Assembly: GCA_012932295.1 (NCBI GenBank)
Contig: JAAONU010000017.1
Location: 248,001-312,000, forward strand
Reading direction: 5' to 3'
Source of the DNA: Cyclina sinensis
Lineage: Eukaryota; Mollusca; Bivalvia; Venerida; Veneridae
Length of the DNA: 64,000 nucleotides
A program made the position numbers and the translations under genes. The notes under the pieces are model-generated. The model did no database searches. It saw only the letters and a list, made by a program, of their open reading frames with translations, and was not told the DNA's origin. Positions 23,001-35,000 of the stretch are shown one piece after another. Each line of letters starts with the position of its first letter. Within the stretch, counting starts at the first letter, position 1.

Positions 23001-26000
23001 TGAAGTGACTGTAACGCCCCCTAAATATCTTCTCCCTACCTCACCTACGGTATCTGGAACTGTATGTGCCAAGTAAGTAGAAACTGATCTATACTCATTG
23101 GGGGATTGTAAAAGATGTACTATATAGAAAATCTGCTGATTAGTATGCCCCTGAATGAGGGAATATATTAATCACGACGTCCGTACTTCCGTTCTTTTTA
23201 ACTCATGTTCGCTCTGAAATTCTGCAATTACTAGAAGCTTGCGGTGAAGATTGTGATTATATTCCGTTCGGCGTCCTCAACCCTTTAAACAACTTCTTCA
23301 CTGAAACCACGAACTAATGTTTATGAAACTTGGCAGGAATGTAATTTGCGTAAAGTTCTATCAAAGCTGTTCAAAGAATTCCAAAATTTTATGCACTGAA
23401 TGTTTTGGTTATTTGAATGAAAAAATGAGCCCTCTTTAAAACCACCGTGGAGCCTTGTTGAGTGGACCTTGATCAAGATCGTTCCAATCATTTACCTGCT
23501 GTCACTGCTCCAGGGCCGCTGTTTTTAAACTACCTGAGCACGAAATGCTCAAGGTGACCTTTTGTGAACGCGCATGATGTCCGTCGTAGTTCATGCTTGA
23601 GTCCGTCTGTCCGTCCGTCAACATTTTTTTTTCAAACGAGATCTCCATTGATATTGCCAGGACAAAGCTGGTGAAACTTGGCATGGATGTTCCTTGCATG
23701 AAGTTCTACCATTTGTTTTTCAAAGAATTCCATTTCTTGTAGGTTTATGTTTGCTTTGGCAACTTTAATGAGAAATCTATTCAAAAATATTTTGTCTAAA
23801 ACCTACAGACCCAGAACTCTGAAATTTGGGCTGTACCTATTGCCTAGAAGACCTGAACCTAGAAGTTAAAATTACGTGTCTGGGGTCAGGGTTAATGTTT
23901 TTACATAGACATATAGAGGAAAACAAATGGCGTGGAGTCAAGAAGTGTAGTGTGTGTCTTGTGGCCCTCTACAAAAATCATTCAAATCATAGACCCGGGA
24001 TCAAGTAACCTTCTGGGTCATTTAATCAACTAATATATATAAATTTCTTTAAAACCTCCTAAAACTGTAAGGCCTAGGGCTTTGAAAATCGGCATTTAGC
24101 ACTGCTTAGTGGGTCTGTATCAAAGTTGTTCAAATCATCACCCCACCCAAGGAGTCAATAGTTTCATATTTCTAAATTTCTGCTGAATAATTTCGAAAAA
24201 AATAATCAAGTTCACATATTGATTTTGTTCATCTTTACCTTGACTTACTGACTTATTTCCTTGATTTAGCGGTTACAACATTGCAATTCAAGCAATATAT
24301 ATAATTTTGCACACTGTTGCAACTTTGACTTCGATAGATCTCTGATCAGCTTTCTGTTCCTGGAAGATTTGTCTGTGAACTTTGAACCGTATATTCAGTT
24401 TTAAATGTAGGTTTCAATTTTAACATTGCTTTACCTTGACCTTATTCCTAGTCTTCTCAGCTACAGCATTGAAATTTAGACTACTTTCATAATTTGGCTT
24501 GCACATTTTGTCATCTTTTTGGCGACCATGACCAAATGGCATACTTTCTGCTTTTGGCTCTTTATCAGTAAGGTTTACAATTTTTGCATTTCAATTTCAA
24601 CGTTGAGTGTGACTGACCTTCACCTTCTAAATTACCTTAGATTTAGTACTGTCCTTAGGGTCACTAGTTATTAATTCAGATGATATTCATACAATATAAA
24701 AGCTGGACAGAGGTCAGGAATCAGACATAACTTATCATTAAGTGATTATATATCTTTATGTCTGGATATGCTGTACTTTAGTTGAATGTCTTTCACTGGT
24801 CTTGGTCTTGCTGTCTTACGAACGTGGAACTTCGTAACAGAAAGATACAGTGTAACTTGGAAAGGACCATATAGAGCTGGATTTGAACTCAGGTCCTCCC
24901 GGGTCGAAAACAAACACTCTATGGCTATACCAAATTTTTTTTTCGTTTAGCGTCCACCCTCAGTTCAAAAACATATCAAGCTATCTTAAAACACAAACGA
25001 AGCCCCAAAAAATAAACAGGCCATACTGACTAGTATCTCCACCAGGATATAATTACCAAGTTTCATAATCCACTTTTTAGAGACTTTCAATTCATTTCTT
25101 AAAGTATTTTCAATCAAAACTATTTATACATTCAACTGTATTTTTGCACAGGCGAATTTACAACTGAGTCTATTTTTTGTGTCAACTTTTCAGTATCAAC
25201 TCAATTTCAACAATCTATAAAATTGAACTGATTCACAGAATCATGTTATTGTACAGGTCTTTCCATCATATGCCACTCTAATCCAAATACGGTATCACTG
25301 TAAAAAAATACAAAAGTAAACACTGAAACAGTTTTAAACAGATGACTTTCCCTGTGTTTTTCTCTTTACTTTTTTGCTCTCTGTGTGTGAGCCTTCATAT
25401 TTCCATTTTACAGAACACACAAATAGGATACACACTTTGATATTAAATTCATTTTCAGTTCATTCGAAATTCCATGCAATTCAGCTTATCAACAATTATA
25501 GCACACAGCAGGGGACTAGCACGACTTGTCACTACCAAAATATACTTTTTTCTTATTTTCAATATATATGACTGTAAAGAATTGATTCTGTCTTGCTACA
25601 GGTTATAATAAATAAATGAATGATTAGAAGTGTTTCACGTGGAAGCACAAAACTAGTAAAAAATTTCAAATATTTCCAGATATACATATGGGAAGTCAGT
25701 TAAAGGCTCGTTGACAATGCGTGTATGTTACCATAATAGTTACTCGTTCAGTATACAAAGGCCGTGTGCGGAACTGATACAAGAGGTACGTATCTTTTTT
25801 ATCGAGACCGCCTCAAGAACACTATCATTCCATATTTCTTATGCCCGCCCGCTTAGCTCAATAGGTAGAGCACTGGATTAGTAATCCATGGGTCCCTGGT
25901 TCGACCCCTGGGCAGGGCAAAATTTCTCCGTGACAATTGATCTCAAGCATTGTGTCTAATGTTCATTTGTCTCTCACCGCTGATTCAGAGTAGATCAAGT

Positions 26001-29000
26001 GCGAACAGTAGTCAGTCGCTTGCGGAGAAATTGGTAAGGCCATACCAAATCGTTCTTTCGTTTAGCGGACGGATATGTTTGAGCTTCTGAGGTAGGAAAA
26101 AACAACAACATTGTTTTGTCTTACGACCTTACTGTACAAAGTATTAAATGCTCTCCGGTATGTTCGAGAATTTATACGTGACTAGTGTTGTTACCTCCTT
26201 TGCATCTTTACCCCCATTTTGTATTTATTGAGTCGTGTAAAAAAGTTCCATGCGTGCATAAATTTGTTGGCGACGTCAGAAGAGGTTAGTTTCTGGTCAG
26301 TTATAATAAGATTTTAATGTCATTTATTGTTTTTGCAAGATAATAACAAGTAAATGATTGTTTTATGTAAATTGTATGCGTTGAAGTATTTGATATATGT
26401 TTTCGCTATCAGTCGAATTTCTCAAGTGTAGTGTATTTTCGAGCTGCAGCTAGAATTTGTTGATGAAGTTTAATGTAATTCAGATAGGTAGAGTCCAAAG
26501 ACATTATTTATTTATTTATTTTGTTAGTAGTTCACTAAGCAATATTCCTTTTGTAACATTTTTGCTGAGAATTCTTCTTTCATAAGAGAGACAAATTCAT
26601 TTGAATTATTTAAAAGAATTGTGTTATCTTTGCAGTGAAGCAAACAGACAGACAAAACAGAGAAAAATAAATACCAGTAAAAATGATATTTTGGTGTTCA
26701 GTATTAAATGTTTAAGTAGTGTTTACTTTTGTATTTTTTTACAGTGATACCTCATTTGGATTTTAGTGGCGGCATAGGATGGAAGGACCTGTCTAATAAC
26801 ATAAATGTGCATCAGATTTATAGATTGTTATAACTGAGTTGAGATTGACAAGTTGAATTCAAATATAGACTCGGATGTAAATTTACCTATGCAGAAATAT
26901 ATTTTCAGTTGAATTTATAGGTGGTTTGATTAAAAATACTTTAAGAAATGCATTAAAAGTCTCTACAAAGTTGGAATATGAAACTTGATAATTATATCCT
27001 GGTGTAGATACTAGTCAGTATGACTTGTTTATTTTTTGGGGCTTCGTTTGTGTTTTCAGGATAGCTAGATAGGTTTTTGAACTTGGGTGGACGCTAAACG
27101 AAAAAACAATTTGGTATGGCCTAATTACTGGTTAGTTATCCAGGAAAACCGGTTTGGTGGACTGGCCGCCGAGATATAACCTATATGTTGAAATCGGCGT
27201 TAAACTCCAAAAAACAAACAAAAATCCATATTTCTTAATGTCGGTACCCTTCCATCTCTACAAAATGAACAATTCTTTGTCGTAAAAACTATAAAGAGAG
27301 AAAAGGTGTCGATTCAAAAACTTCAATGATCATATAGTCACAGAATGAAGATAAAATTGGTCTCTGATCATTGTATTCGAATAACAAAATCATTTTATTA
27401 ATACTCAGATTGATGGGTGCTATAACTTTTCAATACCTGCTGAAGACATCCTGCTAGGTTACAGAAATTATTCTTCTTATGGATCTCTCGAGATAGAAGC
27501 AAACGTCACAGAGGAACAGACAGGTATAAGATAATTTTGCAGTAAGTAGGTCGGACGTGACCGGAAGTTTCAAGAGAAATGTTTGACTTTTATTATAGAT
27601 ACCGAAAGTTATGTTCTGACACTACTATTTTATTTACTCAAAATCACTGTTGTCTACACAGTTGATTACAACGGACAGTAAAATTGACTTTACCTGATGT
27701 AGAAAAATAAGTGTACTAATAGGATAACGACCGAACAATGTTCTATTCACTTTAAAACAATGTTGGCGTGTTTTTCCTTTTGTATTCAAGACATTTGTTT
27801 ATGAAAAAGCCTTTCCTATGTATTTTCTTTTTTGCAATTTCATTGAAAACCATTGTACCATGTTTCTAATACGTTCATTGATCTAAGCAAAAGGAGAAAT
27901 GTTTTTGGTACAAATAACGACAATTTCCGCCAGGAAGACATTTTTCTTGGTAAAATAAGAAAAATTTGTAACTGTGATATTGTGACTTTAAAGAGTTAAA
28001 TGGAAATGGCTGCACGAAGCATGCTTTTCAAGGTCACCTTTCAGCCAAAACATTTTAGGGTCATTAGAGGGTATTATTTGTTCATGCACAAAAAAACTTA
28101 CTCTACTGCTTTTGTTTTCAAAGGAATACAGCTGTCTGGTAAGTCATCTGGACCTAGATTGTCAAATTATCCGGTCATTCTTACACTGGAAGATGATACA
28201 GAACATAACTATAAACCAGCATTTCCATATAACGGCAGGGTAAGCACCAAAAATATGTAGCTGTAAGTGATATCGGGGAGTTATTGATTGAACGCCATTA
28301 ATCAAGGTGGCCATACCACGTGGTATATGATGTCATTTAGGTTGTCGCGAGAAGCATATTTTTACTTGATTCAGAGGAGAAAACTGCTGTAAGTATTTTA
28401 TTTCTACATCAATGTATAGGGGGCATAATGCATGCGAAGCGGACATACAGGCCCAAATGATTCTTTTGCCAGATGTACAGTTTTTCTGAAAATTCGGGAA
28501 ATAAAGTGTTCGTAACAATATGTTTGCTATCGCGAAAAGGCCACAGTTTTCACGAGAATTATAAAATTCTGTGCGTCTGACAAAAGAATCATCAGGGCCA
28601 ATGTGTAGGACATAATATTCCGCATCGCATGCGCTAAATACCATTAAAATTGATAAAGAAATAAAATACCTCCGAATCGAGTCAAAATAATGCTGCTCAC
28701 GATAGCCTAAACGACATCATAAACCATGTGGTATGGCCACCCTGATTGATAGGAATTAATTTACACGCTATGTATAAATCACTACTAAATTAATTTAGAC
28801 CGTCATTGGTGTGTTTTGTATAATTTGTAGAAAATGTTTATAATATTCTTGTCAGATGTTTTCATTTTTATCGTGACAAGTTGTTGTTGTTTGTCTATTA
28901 AAATACATTAAGCTGTTCTTTTTCAACTACACAGCATTTTTATGCCCCGAAGGGAGGCATATAGTTTTTGAACTGTCGGTCCGTCAGTCCGTCCGTCCGT

Positions 29001-32000
29001 CCGTCAGTCCGTTCGAAAACTTTAACATTGGCCATTACTTCCTTATTAGTAAGTGGATTTACTTCATACTTGGACACAACACCCCTTTGGACAAGACCTT
29101 CCCACTGACCTATATTTGTTTGACCCTGACCCCTGAATGGCCTTCACCTTGGACACCCAATTATCAGAAAAATTTAACATTGGCAATAACTTCTAAATTA
29201 GTAAGTGGATATACTTCATACTTAGAAACAACACCCCTTTGGACAAGACCTTCCAACTGACCTATACTTGTTTGACCTTTACCCCAGAATGACCTTCACC
29301 TTGAAGATCCAATTGTCCAAAAACTTTAACATTTGGTCATAACTTCCACATTAGTGAGTGGATATACTTCATACTTGGAGACAACACCCCTTTGGACAAG
29401 ACCTTCCTATGACCTTTTTTTGTTTGACCTTGACCCCCAAATGGCCTTCACCTTGAAGATCCAATTGTCAGAAAACTTTAACATTGATCATAACTTTCAC
29501 ATTAGTAAGTGGATAAACTACATACTTTGAGACAATACCCCTTTGGACAAGTCCTTCTCACTGACCTATACTTGTTTGACCTTGACCTATGAATGACTTT
29601 CACCTTGAAGATCCAATTGTCCAAAAACTTTAACATTTGGTCATAACTTCCACATTAGTAAGTGGATATACTTCATACTTGGAGACAACACCCCTTTGGA
29701 CAAGACCTTCCCACTGACCTATATTTGTTTTACCTTGACCCCTGAATGACTGGTTCTCAGCTCAAAGGTCAAAGCACCACTTCGGGGGCATGGTCATCTT
29801 ACAGTGACAGTTCTTGTTTCAATATGACAGACATTAAATTTTATAATGATTTGATGCTCTTGTTCTATTGTCACGTATAATTCTGTTTATTATGTCTCCC
29901 AATACCGCCCCACCCCATGAGACATTTTATTTTCGTACTTTCCGTCTGTCTGTTTGTATTTTTGTATGTCCCAAATTTGAACACATATGGGCATATTGCC
30001 ATAACCAAATTTTGACTAACGTCCGCAGAAATGATTATTAGCAAGTGTAGTTACGCGTATTATTGATGTGTTTCAGTGTTGCCCTTGATAAGTCCAAATA
30101 AATATTCATTTGTGCATATCTCCATAACTGCTTGTTATTTTTGACGAAACTTCACAGCAGTTATCATTAGCAAGTGTAGTTACGCATATTAATTGGTTAT
30201 ATTAGTCGGATGTTTTTTAGCAGAATTGTGGCCCTTGAGTTGTCCAGATTTGATTACAAATGGGCATATCTCCATAACAGTTGGTCGGATTTTGGGGACA
30301 CTTCATAGCAATGATTGTCAGCAAGTCTAGTTTAGCATATCATCAAGGAGTTCCTGTCGGATGATTTTATATTCTTTATTGTAAATGACATGGGTGGGGG
30401 AAGACATGTTTTTTCTCAAAAACAATCACTAGTATTAAAAAGTTTCATATTGTGTATAAACGTTATCATAAAAAATACTTTAAAATGAACAAAAGCCAGT
30501 TAATGCATTTTTATCGGGTCTTTGTTGTTGTGCAGTACTTTGTTAAATGTACGAATGTATCAAATGATTCCCTGCAATGGTGTATCTGGAAAAAAAACTA
30601 CCTCGTATCAAAAGGTAATGGTCAAGTCTACGTTAGTCGGATTGGAATAATCAGCTGACAGTGACACATAATTACACGTGCAGTCTAACGTGAAAACTTT
30701 GTTACGTCATCTTGAATATTACAAGTAAAACCCTAAGCATATGTGTAAAATGTTAATCGCCACTTCTAGCTGTGAGTATCCTGATCGCGCTCCGTAGATA
30801 ATTTTCAAAGACACCTGCATTGGTCCAGCCAGTTTTGGACAATTAACCTGCAGAACCTGGATATGTATTTAATAAAGATTTCAATGCTGACCAGGGAACA
30901 CATACATTTACGAAGCGCATTTCCAGATGCAACTATGGTTACTGCTTGTGATCTTATTAAAGTGGTATTCTGAGGAAGTGTCACACACAATTTTTGGTGA
31001 AGTATCCAGATTCCGCCTACCCACTGGTTTAGGTCATTCAAATCATAAGCAGTCAAAACAGATTCCAGTTTATTGTAGTTGATGTCGAAAAATTTATTTG
31101 AAGCAGATTTAGCGCGTTCAATGGAATCTTGACTGTTCCAGAATGAAATCACGAAAATTCTAAAAAAGAAAAAGTACACCTGTTGTCACTGCCCTTTGGC
31201 TTTAACTTTTTAACTTCCTTTCAAAGAGACATAGTTTAATCAAGACCAAGTTTTGTAAACTTATAACAGTCTTAGCCTTCTACGAAAAATGATTAACAAC
31301 AAGGAAAATTGTGTCAAATCTGATATGAACATCGAGTGATATCAGTCGCAAATGCCTGTCCTGTAGAGTTGACTGTAGAAAAAAAGTAGTGTCTGGTCAC
31401 TCTGTAAACAAACACACCCTGTCTTGTAGCTACAAATACTCTCTTCATGTTTAATCTGTTATTCTGAATTTAAATTGGCCACTGGAAAAGATAAAAAGAA
31501 AAGCAACAAAATATTTGAGAAGAATTTACTTCAAAACAGTTTGGACGATATCGGTGTGCCATACTTTGTGTCACGTGAATTAACATTGATTAACGACATT
31601 ATGTCATTAGCTGATTTCGAATGTAAACGAATGTGTTTAGTAATAAAAGGTAAATGAAAAGATATACACATGACCAAAGTGTGCACAATATAGATCCAAG
31701 AAGTCACCAGGCACTTCTCCATTACTCATAAATAAACTCCTTTTCAAGATCGAGATTTAATTCCTCAAAATAAAAGAGAAATTATATATTGCTGGATTAA
31801 AAGCTAAACAAGGTAGTATGTATTGATCTAATAAATATACTGTCTCAATGTAGCCAATGTTTATTTTCCACAATGCACCAATGTACACGAAGTATCGACT
31901 TCAAAATGAATGTACTTATAATCAGACTACAAGTGTTAACATTAAGACTAACTACTGTATGTGTCTACCATATGTTTAATTAAAGCTACGCTGCTTCTAA

Positions 32001-35000
32001 ACATTTGAAGAATTTCTCCAAAGAGTTAGAAACAAGTAATTTTCTTTAGAAATTCTACAAACAGTGACACATTAACATTACACAATCTACACAGTAGTGT
32101 TAAGAACTGTCTGGAATAATTCAGCAGTTATTCCACTGAAAAGTTCATTGATTTTACCCACGAAAGATTACCAGAACAGTTTGCTTTGTAGTTACGTGTT
32201 ACAACACATTTAGAGATGATTTTTGCTATGGTGTAAATCTGGGAATAATGTACATTTATTTACATGTTGTGTTGTTGTTGTTTCATGTCGTTTTTATTCT
32301 AACCCCATCGTGTTTTTTGTTGTTGTTGTTGTTTTTGTTATAAATTCTCTTACCAACAAAAAGGTCCGTAACAGAAAGATGCAATGCATCTTAGAATACA
32401 CGACCCAGAGTGGGATTCGAACTCCGATCTTAACCCATCGAAGACCAACGCTCTAATTACTGAACCAGGGAATCAATTCGTCAGATGTTGTATTTATGCA
32501 ATTATAGGAAGGTATGCACTAGACAGTAACAATTCGTTTAATGTGAGAACATAACAACTTTATTCCGGCTAATGGTGATGTGATTATTCACCAGTCGCCT
32601 TTAAAATGACACTTTACTTTGTTATTGAAGATTGACGTTGAGATCTGTGTGATCTAGAAAAGGTACAGGCTTTTAGAAAAGAAGTTTTGTGTTATAGGTT
32701 GTGGTCAAAAATCCAGACGGGAGTCGTGCACCAGGTGAAACAATCAAGGTAGAAGCATATGCAACTTACAACTCACAACGATGGTCCAATCAATTCACTT
32801 CAGACAAGGATGGAATTGTTCATTTCGTCATAAATGGAATTGAAAGTCAAACAGCATATTTGAACTTACAGGTAAGGAGGTTATTTATTATTTTCATCTG
32901 ACACGAAGTAAATGTGGACAACAGAGAACACCTGCGATTTGTTGAAAGTATAGTAAGTTTACCAAAACAAATGATATATAATTATGTTACAAGCCTTATC
33001 CGAAGGCCTTGATTGGGGTATAATATACTTTTCAATTTTTCACTCCTTTTAATCATACATAAAAGAAACCGTTTCCTGTAGTTGTAGTTCTTGCAGAGTT
33101 TTCAATATATTGTCCAGTGAGTGAACACGGGTTTAACGTCTCCTTGAACAACTACGTTCGAATCTGGTTGGGTCATACCGAAGATCGCACCCCTGAGTCA
33201 TAGTCAGACGCGATAACCACGCGGATTCCGACAACAGGCTTATCTGTTGCTACGTGATCCTCTTTGAACAGTAAACATATTTCAAAATGTCTGCACTTTT
33301 TTTTCCAGGCTAGTGCCGTTGTTTATAAGACAGACTGGCGTTATACTTCAAGTAACCTATATTTTTCAACATACACCCCAAGAGTATATGTTACACTCAA
33401 AAAATGGTATTCGCCCTCAGACAGTTATATATTTATACCAACCGTTAACGAAGCGGCGAATTGTGAGACAGAGCTTAAACTTGATGTTTTCTACACAGCG
33501 GAAGAGCGGGAACAGTATACATTCATGACAATAGTAAGCTCTTACTTTTTTTATTCTATACTCACATACATGAGCTGTAAGTATTTAACAATAGATAGTT
33601 TTATTTCTACATTTATATCTGTCTTGTTTTGCTTGTCCGTATTTCTGTCTGTGACTTAGAAGTAGAGTCAATGAACGGCTACTGAGACAGATTTGCTTTC
33701 CATTTAAAGAAATATTTCTGTTTTAATTTCAAAATTGCGCTATACTTATTTTTATTCAGATAAGTTTCTTTATTACTATATATCTATCTAAACAAAAGAG
33801 TTTTGTATAATGCATTTAATATTTATTTATGACGTTGTTTACATTTATTAAGGTGAAAGCCGGCGACGACATTGTTTACACCCAGACAGAACATGTCCAT
33901 GCTAATGAAGACTATTCCAATTTGGACATATTTGTTGTGGATGAGAGCAAACTGCTTATAAAAGGACTCACACCTCAAAGTAGTTTTCATCTAATGTTTA
34001 TATATTTAACATAAAGAAAGGTGTTTAATCATATAATTGTGTTCACCTGTCATCGATATTTTTTACTCCAGAGATTAACAAGACTGTGCAGTCACAAGAA
34101 ATTCAGGAATATTTTCTTGTCAAATGATATTATGGCAAACATGTTCATAATAATTCCTTTATTAATTGTGAGAAACTGAAGCAGTCTTCTGCCAGAACAT
34201 TTGAAATGTATGCACAAATGCAAAATCGTTTAAGATTTCATCTGCTTTGCGTGCAAAAGCAGATGATATGAAAATAGATTTAGTCTGCCTAAATATCTCA
34301 AGTCTTTTTCAGATGAAACAGACTCGCGTGATAGCCCAAACTGTCATGTCGAATGTGACATTGCCATACCGTTTGTATCTAGTAACCTTTCAACTTTGTT
34401 TCTTTGTGTTGGAATGGTTGCATAAACCTTAGAAAATAGGCAAATGCAACATCGTGTCATTTATATTATATATTATACTGCAGACATATGTCTCTTTTTT
34501 ATCAGCATACAGTACTTTTCCACTACTTCGAAGGACTGCCTTTAATGAGCAGGAACCTGAAAACGGCACACTAATCGAAGGTAAATTCACTGTCGAGGTG
34601 CGATTTTTTTTATTGTTGTTTATAATTTGACGAAAACTTTTTTTAAAATTTTTCATTTTCAGAAATTGCACATATAGCATATGTGAAATGTGACACTTGT
34701 TTCATAACACTGTAGAGGCATATTGAAAATTTTGTTTCACCTATGGTTTCAGAATCTCACTTACTCAAAATGTATTGACAATATGTGCAGGATGCAACAT
34801 ACAGATTTTGAACTCTTTGTTAATTACCTCCTGGTATTACAAATGGCGTCAGATCAGACATATAAAGTGAAATATGTGAAGACGTTAAATAAGAATTTTT
34901 CTGCCTTCAACTTTATTGTTGATATATGTGACCGAGACTTAGTAGACAGTAAATCGAAATCAGATGATTAAATTTTGATTCCTTGACAACAAACAATTTG

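Noticed and set aside
25847..25918. Functional tRNA-Thr (AGT)
   Set aside because: Acceptor-stem and T-stem pairs are mismatched and the sequence runs on into a SINE body with an A-rich tail.
24926..27121. One 2.2-kb foldback transposon spanning both inverted arms
   Set aside because: The span includes conserved exon 7 of the TEP gene, and the right copy has its own two ends and TAA duplication, so there are two separate insertions.
28333..28644. 103-codon minus-strand ORF in intron 9
   Set aside because: It lies wholly inside the foldback element and reads through its arms.
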